From the NCBI GenBank assembly GCA_900102115.1, contig FNAW01000004.1, forward strand, positions 1 through 64,000: DNA of 64,000 nt, in the 5' to 3' direction. Of the stretch, positions 16,061 through 24,555 are shown piece after piece (the stretch's first letter is position 1; each line of letters starts with the position of its first letter). The notes under the pieces are model-generated. The model ran no database searches and had not been told where the DNA came from. It worked only from the letters and a program-made list of their open reading frames with translations. Both the position numbers and the translations under genes were made by a program. The DNA is from Blastococcus fimeti (lineage in GTDB: Bacteria > Actinomycetota > Actinomycetes > Mycobacteriales > Geodermatophilaceae).

Positions 16061-16079
16061 TCAGACGTTGAAGCGGAAC
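16061..16079 (+). repeat. 19-bp direct repeat, right copy (within the ychF 3' end)
   Basis: Identical to 6511-6529 and forms the functional ychF C-terminus and stop on the minus strand. Candidate attR. Confidence 0.7.
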
Positions 16080-17134
16080 TCCACGACGTCGCCGTCGGCC
16101 ATGACGTACTCCTTGCCCTCCATGCGGACCCAGCCCTTGGACTTGGCCTCCGCCATGGAGCCGGCCTCGACCAGCTGGTCGAAGGACACGATCTCGGCCT
16201 TGATGAAGCCGCGCTGGAAGTCGGTGTGGATGACGCCGGCGGCCTGCGGGGCGGTGGCGCCGACCGGGATGGTCCAGGCGCGCGCCTCCTTGGGGCCGGC
16301 GGTCAGGTAGGTCTGCAGCCCGAGGGTGCGGAAGCCGACCTTCGCGAGCTGGTCGAGCCCGGGCTCGTTCTGCCCGATCGACTCCAGCAGCTCCGCGGCC
16401 TCCTCGGCCGGCAGCTCGATCAGCTCGGACTCGGTCTGCGCGTCCAGGAAGATCGCCTCGGCCGGCGCGACCAGTGCCCGCAGCTCGTCCAGCTGCGCCT
16501 CGTTCGCCAGCTCGTCGGCGTCGACGTTGAACACGTAGAGGAACGGCTTGGTGGTGAGCAGGCTCAGCTCGCGCAGCGGCTCGGGGTCGACCCCGGCGGC
16601 GAAGAGGGTCTTCCCCTCGTTCAGCACCTCCTGGGCGACGACCGCGGCGTCGTGCAGGACCTTGCGGTCCTTGTCCTTGCGCGACTCCTTCTCCAGCCGC
16701 GGGACCGCCTTCTCCAGCGTCTGCATGTCGGCGAGCACGAGCTCGGTGTTGATCGTCTCGATGTCGTCGGCCGGGTCGACCTTGCCCTCGACGTGCACGA
16801 CGTCGGGGTCGGTGAACACCCGGATCACCTGGCAGATCGCGTCGCTCTCGCGGATGTTGGCCAGGAACTTGTTGCCCAGGCCGGCACCCTCGCTGGCGCC
16901 GCGCACGATGCCGGCGATGTCCACGAACGAGACGGTGGCCGGAATGATCTTCTGCGACCCGAAGATCTCGGCGAGCTTCTCCAGCCGCGGGTCGGGCACG
17001 CCCACGACGCCGACGTTGGGCTCGATCGTCGCGAACGGGTAGTTCGCCGCGAGCACGTCGTTCTTGGTCAGGGCGTTGAAGAGGGTCGACTTGCCGACGT
17101 TGGGCAGGCCGACGATCCCGATGGTGAGGCTCAC
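16061..17134 (-). CDS. ychF: Redox-regulated ATPase YchF (Obg-like)
   Basis: 357-residue P-loop protein, standard length. G1 is [12 protein letters not shown]3 is DIAGIV, and the G4-equivalent is YVFNVDADE in place of NKxD, explaining the family's ATP preference. The helical insert and the C-terminal TGS domain end in the near-invariant ...VVEFRFNV. Binds ribosomes and takes part in stress and translation control. GTG start with TAACCT as a likely leaderless -10 just upstream. Its last 19 bases are duplicated at 6511. Confidence 0.97.
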   Translation of the reverse strand: MSLTIGIVGLPNVGKSTLFNALTKNDVLAANYPFATIEPNVGVVGVPDPRLEKLAEIFGSQKIIPATVSFVDIAGIVRGASEGAGLGNKFLANIRESDAICQVIRVFTDPDVVHVEGKVDPADDIETINTELVLADMQTLEKAVPRLEKESRKDKDRKVLHDAAVVAQEVLNEGKTLFAAGVDPEPLRELSLLTTKPFLYVFNVDADELANEAQLDELRALVAPAEAIFLDAQTESELIELPAEEAAELLESIGQNEPGLDQLAKVGFRTLGLQTYLTAGPKEARAWTIPVGATAPQAAGVIHTDFQRGFIKAEIVSFDQLVEAGSMAEAKSKGWVRMEGKEYVMADGDVVEFRFNV

Positions 17135-17216
17135 GGGGATTCAGGTTACGTGCCGCAGCCCGGTGCCCCGGACGACCGCAGGGCACCGGTCCCGGCCCGC
17201 CCGGCGGCAGGGCGGG

Positions 17217-18467
17217 TCAGGCGCTGATCAGGAACGGTTCGACGATCACGATCTCGGTGCCGTCGGGGCGCCAGGTGCGCCATCGGCCGTCGGGTTGTCG
17301 TTCGATCCGGAAGCCGTGGTGGACCTTGGTGTGGTGCCGTTCGCAGAGGAGCGCACCGTTGTCCAGGTCGGTGTTGCCGCCGTCGATCCAGTGGATGACG
17401 TGGTGAGCGTCGCACCAGTAGCTGGGGGCGTCGCAGCCGGCGAAGACGCAGTGCTTGTCGCGGACCTCGATTGCCCGGCGCAGGTGAGGCGGAAAGAGGC
17501 GCTTGGTCTGACCGAGATCGAGGGGCTGGCCTTCGGGGCCGATCACGATGCGGGTGACGTTTCCGTCGCAGGCCAGCCAGCGGGCCTTCGCCGCGGAGAT
17601 GATGGCGCCGAACCCGGTACGCCCCGCACCGGCGCCCACCCCGGCCGCGGAGGTCGTGTCCATCAGGTCCTCGAGGTCGATCATGGCGACGACCTGGGGC
17701 TTGTGCCCGCGCAGGATCGGCAGAGAGCCGGAGGCCAGCGCGTTGTCGCAGAGCTGCACCAGGGCGTCGCCGGCCTGCCGGGCCCGGGTGCGGGTGTCCC
17801 CGGCGGGACGGGAGGCCTGCTGGATGGATTCGATCGCGGCCTGGAACTTCTCCCCACCCACGGCATCCAGCGTGCCGTGGAAGGACAGCGACCCGTCGGT
17901 GTGCTTGGTGAACGACAGCGACCGCTGCTCGGTGGGATCGGGTTCGGTGCCGTCGGGATCCAGCCGGGCCAGGTAGTGCCCGACCGCCTGGCGGAGGTCG
18001 GCGTGCGAGGAGGACACGGCCACCTCGGTCAGGAGGGCGTCGATCGCGGCCACGTCCACGCCCTGCGCCGCGGCCCGGGCCAGGTTCACCTCCGACACCA
18101 CCGGTGCGATCACCGACACCGCTTCGGCGCTCACCGCACCGGCAGCGGCCGCCGCCGCCAGGGTCGGCAACTTCTCCAGCACCCGCCCGTTGCGGACCAG
18201 CCGGTTCACTTCACCCTGGGACAACCGGTGGTGCCCGCGCAGCCAGGACGCCATCGTGGCCTTGCCGTCGTGCTCGGCGGCCTGGGTCAGCTCGCCCTCG
18301 CGGACGGTGCGCGCGACCTCGGCATCCAACCGGTTGCGGGCGACGACCAGCGCACCCGTGCGCTCGATGACCGCGGGACCGAACGAGGACGTGAGAACCT
18401 CACCGCCGAGCGCCTCCAGCGCACCGGCGAGACAGGCCATCGGCGTCTCACATCCAGTCGAACACAC
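17217..18467 (-). CDS. DUF222 / HNH endonuclease-signature protein (13E12 repeat type)
   Basis: About 416 residues. The N-terminal two thirds is DUF222 (EVNRLVRNGRVLEKLPTLAAAAAAGAVSAEAV... typical). The C-terminus carries an HNH motif: CVFAGCDAPSYWCDAHHVIHWIDGGNTDLDNGALLCERHH, with zinc Cys pairs and the His-Asn-His triad. GTG at 18467 is chosen because TACTAT sits six bases upstream (leaderless); the frame stays open further. These proteins occur in many copies in actinobacterial genomes and are suspected selfish or nuclease elements. Cellular role unknown. Confidence 0.9.
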   Translation of the reverse strand: MCSTGCETPMACLAGALEALGGEVLTSSFGPAVIERTGALVVARNRLDAEVARTVREGELTQAAEHDGKATMASWLRGHHRLSQGEVNRLVRNGRVLEKLPTLAAAAAAGAVSAEAVSVIAPVVSEVNLARAAAQGVDVAAIDALLTEVAVSSSHADLRQAVGHYLARLDPDGTEPDPTEQRSLSFTKHTDGSLSFHGTLDAVGGEKFQAAIESIQQASRPAGDTRTRARQAGDALVQLCDNALASGSLPILRGHKPQVVAMIDLEDLMDTTSAAGVGAGAGRTGFGAIISAAKARWLACDGNVTRIVIGPEGQPLDLGQTKRLFPPHLRRAIEVRDKHCVFAGCDAPSYWCDAHHVIHWIDGGNTDLDNGALLCERHHTKVHHGFRIERQPDGRWRTWRPDGTEIVIVEPFLISA

Positions 18468-18473
18468 GTACGA

Positions 18474-18479
18474 ATAGTA
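18474..18479 (-). promoter_or_regulatory. -10 box TACTAT of the DUF222/HNH gene
   Basis: Near-consensus TANNNT hexamer six bases before the GTG at 18467, supporting a leaderless transcript. Confidence 0.55.
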
Positions 18480-18566
18480 CCGCCTACGCCCAGCTCTCAC
18501 CATACGTTTCCCCAGGTCAGGGGCTTATTCACAGCTCCGGAACGCTCCTTGACAGCGGAGGGCGCC

Positions 18567-19298
18567 ATGCCGACCAGCCCGTGGAACCAGGTCCGGCACC
18601 ACGTCCGCTTCGACTGGGGCCCGACCGCGGCGGCCGCTCTCGCCGACGACGGCGGGACGCTCGTCGTCGTCGACGTCCTGTCGTTCACGACCGCCGTCTC
18701 CGTCGCCGTCGACCGCGGCACCGCCGTCCACCCGGCACCGTGGCGGGACGACCGAGCCGAGGCGCTGGCCCGGGACCTGGACGCCCGGCTCGCGGTGGGC
18801 CGGCGCAGCGTCACCGCGCAGCAGCCCTGGTCGCTGTCGCCGGCCGCGCTGCGCGCGGCACCCGCCCCCGAACGCCTCGTCCTCCCCTCGCCCAACGGCT
18901 CCGCGATCGCGGCGTGCGCGCGCGGCCGAGTGGTGGCCGCCTGTCTGCGCAACGCGGGAGCCGTCGCCGGGTGGCTGCGGGACCACGACCGCGCGTGGCC
19001 CGTCACGGTGATCGCCGCCGGTGAGCGCTGGCCGGACGGGTCACTGCGCCCGGCGCTCGAGGACCTGCTGGGCGCCGGCGCGGTGATTGCGACACTCCCG
19101 GAACGCACGTGGTCACCGGAGGCCGAGGCCGCCGCAGCGCTCTTCCGCGCCACGCGGTCGGTCCCCGACGCCGTGCGCCGCTGCGCCTCGGGCACCGAGC
19201 TGATCGAGGCGGGCTTCGCCGAGGACGTCGAGATCGCCGTCGAGCTGGACCGCAGTTCTGCGGTGCCGGTCCTGCGCGAGGGAGCCTTCCGGGCCTGA
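18567..19298 (+). CDS. 2-phosphosulfolactate phosphatase-like (ComB family) protein
   Basis: 243-residue member of the ComB superfamily. Visible motifs: VVVDVLSFTTAVSVAVDRG (N-terminal Asp for Mg2+), LPSPNGSAIA, and a late AALFRATRSVPDAVR...SGTELIEAGFAEDVEIA block. In archaea ComB makes sulfolactate for coenzyme M. Actinobacteria lack that pathway, so here the acid-phosphatase-like activity probably serves another phosphoester. ATG with CGGAGG eight bases upstream. Convergent with the response-regulator gene, two bases between stops. Confidence 0.85.
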   Translation: MPTSPWNQVRHHVRFDWGPTAAAALADDGGTLVVVDVLSFTTAVSVAVDRGTAVHPAPWRDDRAEALARDLDARLAVGRRSVTAQQPWSLSPAALRAAPAPERLVLPSPNGSAIAACARGRVVAACLRNAGAVAGWLRDHDRAWPVTVIAAGERWPDGSLRPALEDLLGAGAVIATLPERTWSPEAEAAAALFRATRSVPDAVRRCASGTELIEAGFAEDVEIAVELDRSSAVPVLREGAFRA

Positions 19299-19300
19299 GC

Positions 19301-19939
19301 TCAGCTCCCCGGCGACGGCAGCAGTCCGCGCTCCACCGCGACCAGCACCGCCCGCGTCCGGTCGTCCACGCCGAGCTTCGCGAACACCCGCAGCAGGTGC
19401 GTCTTCACCGTCGCCTCGCCGATGAACAGCTGACGCCCGATCTCGGCGTTGGTCAGCCCGCGAGCCACGCCGGCCAGCACCTCGAGCTCACGCGCGGTGG
19501 GCGCGTCCACCGCGGGCGCACGCATCCGCGACACCAGCCGGGCAGCCACCGGAGGGGCGAGCACCGTCTCGCCCCGGGCCGCCGCGCGCACGGCGTCGGC
19601 CAGTTGCGGCAGCGGGGTGTCCTTGAGCAGGTAGCCGGTCGCGCCCGCCTCGACGGCCCGCACGATGTCGGCGTCGGTGTCGTAGGTGGTCAGCACGAGC
19701 ACCCGCACCGCCGGATGGGCGGCGGCGATCCGGCCGGTCGCGGTGGCGCCGTCCATGCGCGGCATGCGCAGGTCCATGAGGACGACGTCCGGGGTGAGCG
19801 ACGCGACCATCGCCAGCGCCTCCAGCCCGTCCCCGGCCTCCCCGACGACGTCGATGTCCGGCTGCGCGGCGAGCCAGCCGACCACGCCCCCGCGGACGAC
19901 GGGGTGGTCGTCCACCACGAGCACCCGGATCGTGCTCAT
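19301..19939 (-). CDS. NarL/LuxR-family response regulator
   Basis: 212 residues. The receiver domain (1-120) has acidic VVDDH, phospho-acceptor Asp in DVVLMDLRMPRMDG and Lys in LLKDTPL. The LuxR HTH (about 148-205) reads LTNAEIGRQLFIGEATVKTHLLRVFAKLGVDDRTRAVLVA. Start overlaps the kinase stop as ATGA. Partner of the adjacent kinase, likely controlling the upstream ABC exporter as in many actinobacterial exporter-TCS operons. Confidence 0.95.
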   Translation of the reverse strand: MSTIRVLVVDDHPVVRGGVVGWLAAQPDIDVVGEAGDGLEALAMVASLTPDVVLMDLRMPRMDGATATGRIAAAHPAVRVLVLTTYDTDADIVRAVEAGATGYLLKDTPLPQLADAVRAAARGETVLAPPVAARLVSRMRAPAVDAPTARELEVLAGVARGLTNAEIGRQLFIGEATVKTHLLRVFAKLGVDDRTRAVLVAVERGLLPSPGS

Positions 19940-21183
19940 CGGACCGGCACCCGGACCGTCACGCGCGTCCCCTCCCCCGGCGCGGAGCGGACGTCGACGG
20001 CACCGCCGACCTCCTCCGCCCGGTCCCGCAGGCCGGCCAGCCCCACACCGGCGGAGACGGCCGGGTCGAAGCCCACGCCGTCGTCCTCGACGTGGACCGA
20101 CACGTGCGCATCGTCCCCCGAACCGACCCGGCTGACCCGCAGCACCACCGCGCTCGCCGAGGCGTGCCGGCGCACGTTCGCCAGCGCCTCCTGCGCGCCG
20201 CGCAGCAGCACGATCTCCTCGGCCCGGCTCAGCGCCGGCCCGGCGCCGCCGAGCGTCGCAGTGTCCACCCGCGTGGCCAGGCCGGTCTCCCGGCCGAACC
20301 GCTCGGTCAGCCGCTGCAGCGCCTCGACCAGGGTCGCGGAATCGAGGGCGACCGGCGCGAAGGCGGCGACCATCGCGCGCGCCTCGGCGAGGTTCTCCCG
20401 GGCGACCTCCTCGATCACCGCCAGCCGCTCGGCCGCGGCAGCCGTATCCCCCGGCAGCGCGGCCGCCGCGGTCTGGGCCAACACCACGATGCTCGTGTAG
20501 CCCTGCGCGAGGGTGTCGTGCACCTCGCGGGCCAGCCGCTCCCGCTCGGCGACCATGCCCTGCTGGTGGTGCAGCACGGCGAGCTCGGCGCGGGTGGACT
20601 CCAGCTCCCGGATCAGGTCGGCCCGCTGCTCGCTCTGTGCCAGCACCCGGTGCACCCAGATCCCCATGGCCAGGCTGAACGCCAGCCCGACCAGCGTGGA
20701 CCCAGGACCCCACAGCGGTTCGGCACCACGCGTCCAGTCGACGAGCGGACCGGCCGTCGCCGCGGCGGCCAGCGCGAGCGTCCAGGGCACCCCCTCGCCC
20801 GCCCGCTCGACCAGGAACCACACCTGCGAGTAGGCCAGGAACATCATGAACAGCAGCGACGGCTCGTGCCAGGCGATCACCCCGACCGCGACGACCATGA
20901 CCGCGAGGTAGCCGATGCGCCGGCCGGCGCTCCTGGAGAGGAGCGCGGGTCCGCCCAGGAGCAGGTAGGCCAGCCCCCAGCCACCGAGCGCGGTGAGCAC
21001 GACGGCACGGGATCCCTGGACGTCGTCGACGAGGACGTCGACCACCGCGAGGGCGAGCAGGACGGCGAACGCGACGTGCAGGACGACGAGGGTGATCCGC
21101 CACCCCCGCTCGGACAGCGGCGGGCCGCCGGGCTCCCCGGAGACCGGGGGCCCGGCGGACCGGCCGGACGGGAGCGAGGTCAT
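19936..21183 (-). CDS. Sensor histidine kinase (NarL-type, HisKA_3)
   Basis: 415 residues. Several N-terminal membrane segments (residues about 30-190) have almost no extracytoplasmic domain, so sensing is probably intramembrane. HisKA_3 has the phospho-His in ERLARE-VHDTLAQGYTSIVVL. HATPase_c follows (EALANVRRHA, DDGVGFD, GLAGLRDRAEEVGG). The start overlaps the ABC permease stop as ATGA, tying it to the exporter operon. Confidence 0.94.
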   Translation of the reverse strand: MTSLPSGRSAGPPVSGEPGGPPLSERGWRITLVVLHVAFAVLLALAVVDVLVDDVQGSRAVVLTALGGWGLAYLLLGGPALLSRSAGRRIGYLAVMVVAVGVIAWHEPSLLFMMFLAYSQVWFLVERAGEGVPWTLALAAAATAGPLVDWTRGAEPLWGPGSTLVGLAFSLAMGIWVHRVLAQSEQRADLIRELESTRAELAVLHHQQGMVAERERLAREVHDTLAQGYTSIVVLAQTAAAALPGDTAAAAERLAVIEEVARENLAEARAMVAAFAPVALDSATLVEALQRLTERFGRETGLATRVDTATLGGAGPALSRAEEIVLLRGAQEALANVRRHASASAVVLRVSRVGSGDDAHVSVHVEDDGVGFDPAVSAGVGLAGLRDRAEEVGGAVDVRSAPGEGTRVTVRVPVR

Positions 21184-22025
21184 CCCTCGCCCCGGCGCCA
21201 GCGGAACGTGCGCACGCAGACCACGACGCCGATGATCACCCATGCCCCCAGCACGAGGGCAGTGGTCCCGTGCTCCCACGAGCCCGCGACCTCACCGGCG
21301 GCCGCGCGGTCGGGCAGGAACACCGAGCGCATGCCCTGCGTCAGCCACTTGAGCGGGAAGACGGCGGCGACCTGCTGCATCCACGTCGGCAGCTCCGCGA
21401 AGACGAAGAACACCCCGGAGAAGAACTGCAGGACGACGGAGAACCCGGTGATGCCCGCCGATGCCGCCCGGGCGCTGCCGACGAACGGCGAGACCGCGAT
21501 GCCGAGCACCGTGCCGGCGAGGATGCCGAGGAGGGCGACCCAGCCGAAGGTCAGCCAGCGCCCGACGTCGGAGGGCATCGGCACGTCGTAGGCGAGCGAG
21601 GCGACGGTCAGCAGCAGGGCCAGCTGCGCCGCCGTCGTCACCACGACCTGGCCGGCCTTGCCGATCACGTACGCCGCCGGCGGGGTGCCGAGCAGCTGCA
21701 GCCGCCCGAGGTCACCGCGCTCCCGCTCCTCGGCGATCGCGATCCCGACCGCCTGGAAGCTGGTCAGCATGATGCCGGTGGCCGCGATGCCGGCGAGGAA
21801 GTAGTCCTCGAACCGGACGTCGGGTCCGGTCGTCTCGCCGCCGAACACCGAGCCGAAGATCAGCAGCATGATCACCGGATAGGCGAAGGAGAAGACCACC
21901 TGCCCGGGATCGCGGAGGTAGAGCCGCAGCTCCAGCCCGATCCGCGCGAGCCCGATGCGCAGGGCTCCAGGAGGTGCCGGCCGGTCGACGGCGCGGACGC
22001 CGGTGGGTGCGGCGGTGACGGTCAT
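21180..22025 (-). CDS. ABC-2 type transporter permease
   Basis: 281-residue permease with six hydrophobic segments. The characteristic AIAEERERGDLGRLQLLGTPPAAYVIGK loop after TM2 and the ABC-2 signature region GTVLGIAVSPFVGSARAASAGITGFSVVLQFFSGVFF are both clear. Overlaps the ATPase stop by four bases. Exports an antibiotic, lipid or similar hydrophobic molecule; substrate unknown. Confidence 0.93.
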   Translation of the reverse strand: MTVTAAPTGVRAVDRPAPPGALRIGLARIGLELRLYLRDPGQVVFSFAYPVIMLLIFGSVFGGETTGPDVRFEDYFLAGIAATGIMLTSFQAVGIAIAEERERGDLGRLQLLGTPPAAYVIGKAGQVVVTTAAQLALLLTVASLAYDVPMPSDVGRWLTFGWVALLGILAGTVLGIAVSPFVGSARAASAGITGFSVVLQFFSGVFFVFAELPTWMQQVAAVFPLKWLTQGMRSVFLPDRAAAGEVAGSWEHGTTALVLGAWVIIGVVVCVRTFRWRRGEG

Positions 22026-22936
22026 CGGAGTGCTCCCTGGACATCGGTGCTGGACGGGACGGTGCCGGTCTCGGCGACAGGGGCCGCCCCGACGAGCTGC
22101 AGGTAGACCTCTTCCAGGCTCGGCCGGGTGACGGTGAGGTCGGGCAGGTCGGCCCGCGGGCCGGTGTTCAGCAGGTCGCGCAGCACGACGGCGGGCTCGG
22201 TGGTGACGACGGTGCGGAAGCCGCCGTCCTCCCGCCAGCGGACCGTGGACCGCAGTCGCAGGTCGCCGCCCATCTCGTCCGGCGGGGCGACGTCGGCGAG
22301 GCGGCCGGCGTCGATCACCCCCACCTGGTCGGCCAGGTGCGCGGCCTCGTCGAGGTAGTGGGTGGTCAGCAGGATCGTCGTGCCCCCCGAGCGCAGCCGC
22401 TGGAGCACCGACCAGAACTGGCGCCGCGCGACCGGGTCGAGGCCGGTGGTCGGCTCGTCCAGGAAGAGCAGCTCCGGCCGGCCCTGCATGCTCAGCGCCA
22501 CCTCCAGGCGGCGGCGCTGCCCACCGGAGAGCCGGGCCGCCCGCGTGCCGGCCGATTCGGTCAGGCCGACGGCGGCGATCAGCTCGTCGGTCTCCTCCGA
22601 CCGGGAGTGGTAGGCGGCGAAGTGGTCCAGCGTCTCCCGGACGGTCAACGCGTTGCCGTCGCCGGTGGTCTGCGCGACCACGCCGATCCGCGCCCGCCAG
22701 GCCCGATCGCCGGTCGCCGGGTCCGCGCCCAGCACGCGGACCTCCCCGCCGTCGCGCCGGCGCAGCCCCTCGAGGATCTCGACGGTGGTGGTCTTGCCGG
22801 CGCCGTTCGGGCCGAGCAGCGCGAAGACCTCACCGACGTGGACGTCCAGGTCGAGCCCGTCCACCACGGCGCGGCCGCCGTACCGCTTGACCAGCCCGCG
22901 CACCCGCACAGCCGGTTGGATCTGTGTCGTCGTCAT
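22022..22936 (-). CDS. ABC transporter ATP-binding protein (DrrA/CcmA type)
   Basis: 304 residues. Walker A LLGPNGAGKTTT, Q-loop VVAQTTGDG, signature LSGGQRRRLEVAL, Walker B LLFLDEPTTGLD, switch His in LLTTHYLDEA. The C-terminal extension (VTRPSLEEVYLQLVG) is typical of multidrug/antibiotic-resistance ATPases of this class. First gene of the four-gene exporter plus two-component operon, all joined by ATGA overlaps. Confidence 0.95.
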   Translation of the reverse strand: MTTTQIQPAVRVRGLVKRYGGRAVVDGLDLDVHVGEVFALLGPNGAGKTTTVEILEGLRRRDGGEVRVLGADPATGDRAWRARIGVVAQTTGDGNALTVRETLDHFAAYHSRSEETDELIAAVGLTESAGTRAARLSGGQRRRLEVALSMQGRPELLFLDEPTTGLDPVARRQFWSVLQRLRSGGTTILLTTHYLDEAAHLADQVGVIDAGRLADVAPPDEMGGDLRLRSTVRWREDGGFRTVVTTEPAVVLRDLLNTGPRADLPDLTVTRPSLEEVYLQLVGAAPVAETGTVPSSTDVQGALR

Positions 22937-23027
22937 GCATCGAGCCTGCCGACGGCGACGCCCGTCCGGGACCGTCGAAGCGCTGGTCCGCCGTCCACCG
23001 ACCGGTGGACGCGGCACCGCGCCCGGC

Positions 23028-23777
23028 TCAGCCCCGGCCGGCCCCCCGGGCCCGGGCGAGGAGCTGCTGCGCCGGCAGCCGCCGCGCCACGACCGCCTCC
23101 GCGACGGCGGTCAGCCGCAGGTTGTGGTCCCGTGCGTACCGCCGCAGGGCCACGAACGCCTCGTCCATCTGCAGCCCGCCCTGCTGGGCCAGGACGCCCT
23201 TCGCCTGCTCCAGGACGATCCGGCTCTGCAGAGCGGACTGAAGCTGCTCGTTCACGCTGCGCTGATCGGACTTCTCCTTGTCCTGCACGAGCGCGACGCT
23301 GGCGACATCGGCGAGCGCCTGGCCCAGCGACAGGTCGTCGGGATCCAGGGGACCCGGTGTCGTGCCGAACAGACCGAGGGCGCCGAGGACCTGGTCGCGC
23401 AGCCGCATCGGCACTGCGTGGACGCTGGCGAAGCCCGCCTGGAGCGCCGCCGGCGCGAACCGCGGCCAGCGGTCTGCCTCCGTGCGCAGGTCCGGGACGC
23501 TGACCGGCGTGCCGTCGAGGTAGCAGTCCCGGCAGGGTCCGTCGTCGCTCTGCACCTGGAACAGCTCCAGCTGCCGGGTGCGCTCCGACGACGCGGCCAC
23601 GACGTGCAGCACACCGCGCTCGTCGGCGAGCAGCAGGCCGGCCGAGGCGATGCCGAGCAGGTGCGCGCAGTCCGCAGTCAGCTCGCTCAGCAGATCGACC
23701 ACGTCGTACCCCTGGACGAGACTGCTGGCCAGCCGGACGAACGAACCGGTGACATCGCGTTCGCGCGAGTCGGTCAT
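23028..23777 (-). CDS. GAF-ANTAR antiterminator protein
   Basis: 249 residues. A GAF domain (about 20-165) precedes a C-terminal ANTAR domain (about 175-240) with the conserved LQSRIVLEQAKGVLAQQGGLQMDEAFVALRRYARDHNLRLTAVAEAVV. ANTAR proteins bind paired hairpins in nascent RNA to antiterminate transcription. The GAF has clustered cysteines (GPCRDCY), possibly redox or metal related. Start overlaps the preceding GAF protein's stop (ATGA). Confidence 0.92.
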   Translation of the reverse strand: MTDSRERDVTGSFVRLASSLVQGYDVVDLLSELTADCAHLLGIASAGLLLADERGVLHVVAASSERTRQLELFQVQSDDGPCRDCYLDGTPVSVPDLRTEADRWPRFAPAALQAGFASVHAVPMRLRDQVLGALGLFGTTPGPLDPDDLSLGQALADVASVALVQDKEKSDQRSVNEQLQSALQSRIVLEQAKGVLAQQGGLQMDEAFVALRRYARDHNLRLTAVAEAVVARRLPAQQLLARARGAGRG

Positions 23778-24538
23778 CCGGCCTCCTCCCGGTGCCCGCC
23801 CGGGTCGAGCCAGTCGGCCGGGTCCAGCGACAGCCGGCCCTCGACGATCTCCCAGGCGGTGTCGGCCGCGGTCATGTCATGGGCGAAGGCATAGGCGCGC
23901 AGCCGCACCAGCGCCTCGGTCGGATCGACGTCGAGCGCGCCGACGAGCATGCCGGTCGCCTGGTAGACCTCGACCCGCGACAGGGACGCGAGCTGGTCCC
24001 AGCCGCCGCCACCCTGCGCGGCACTGCCCCAGTCGAGGTCGGAGCCCATCAGGTCCATCAGCGGCAGCGCGGCCAGCTCGGCCGCCAGCAGCCCGCCGGT
24101 GAGCGCGCTCGCGTCCAGTGTCCCCGCGGACCGCCGGAACAGGTCGAGGGCACCGATGGGCTTCGACGCGATCATCACCGGCAGGGCGAAGACGGCGTGG
24201 ATGCCCGAGCGCACGAGCGCGCCCGCGAAGGCCGGCCAGCGCGTCTCTGCCGGATCGCGCAGGTCGGCGACCAGGACCGGCGCCCCCTGCCGCGCGGCGT
24301 CGAGGCACGGCCCCTCGCCGAAGGTGAACTGCAGCTCGTCGAGCTGACGGCTCATCTGGCCGCTGGATCCGAAGGTGCCCTGCGTGCTCCCGTCATGGGT
24401 CAGCGAGACCGAGGCACCGTCCACCTCGAGCAGCTGGACGCAGGCCCGGCAGAGCCGGTCGGCCGCGCCGAGCGCGGTGTCGGCACCGGCCATGGCCGCA
24501 GCCAGGCTCGCGCGCAGCCCGTCGTCGTCGCTGATCAC
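23774..24538 (-). CDS. GAF-ANTAR domain protein
   Basis: 254 residues. The GAF domain (about 20-160, with FTFGEGPCLDAARQGAPVLVADL, typical of the actinobacterial GAF/ANTAR class) is followed by a divergent ANTAR (VEVYQATGMLVGALDVDPTEALVRLRAYAFAHDMTAADTAWEIVEGRLSL). GTG at 24538 chosen for its GGAGGAG upstream. Paired with a second GAF-ANTAR gene and a STAS gene, a regulatory group common in soil actinobacteria. Confidence 0.88.
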   Translation of the reverse strand: MISDDDGLRASLAAAMAGADTALGAADRLCRACVQLLEVDGASVSLTHDGSTQGTFGSSGQMSRQLDELQFTFGEGPCLDAARQGAPVLVADLRDPAETRWPAFAGALVRSGIHAVFALPVMIASKPIGALDLFRRSAGTLDASALTGGLLAAELAALPLMDLMGSDLDWGSAAQGGGGWDQLASLSRVEVYQATGMLVGALDVDPTEALVRLRAYAFAHDMTAADTAWEIVEGRLSLDPADWLDPGGHREEAG

Positions 24539-24555
24539 GGACTCCTCCCCGCCGG

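Larger units (their letters stand above)
6511..16079. mobile_element. Putative genomic island between ychF-tail direct repeats
   Basis: A 9.5-kb segment bounded by an exact 19-bp direct repeat identical to the last five codons plus stop of ychF. Integrating elements often use the 3' end of a conserved gene and regenerate it, leaving the displaced tail at the far boundary. Inside lie an eight-gene minus-strand redox/transport group, its divergent XRE regulator and, near the right end, a 3'-half tRNA-Gly remnant plus inverted repeats. No integrase, transposase or relaxase is visible, so it would be a decayed or non-autonomous element. The call is inference from the repeat position and non-housekeeping cargo. 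Confidence 0.45.

Noticed and set aside
6511..16079. An integrase, transposase or phage gene to explain the direct repeat
   Set aside because: None of the reading frames shows a recombinase motif (R-H-R-Y or catalytic Ser); the island call therefore rests on repeats and cargo only.
15939..16310. Plus-strand frame across the ychF 3' end behind a TACCGT box
   Set aside because: It runs antisense through ychF coding sequence with no domain-like composition; the box overlaps the start codon.
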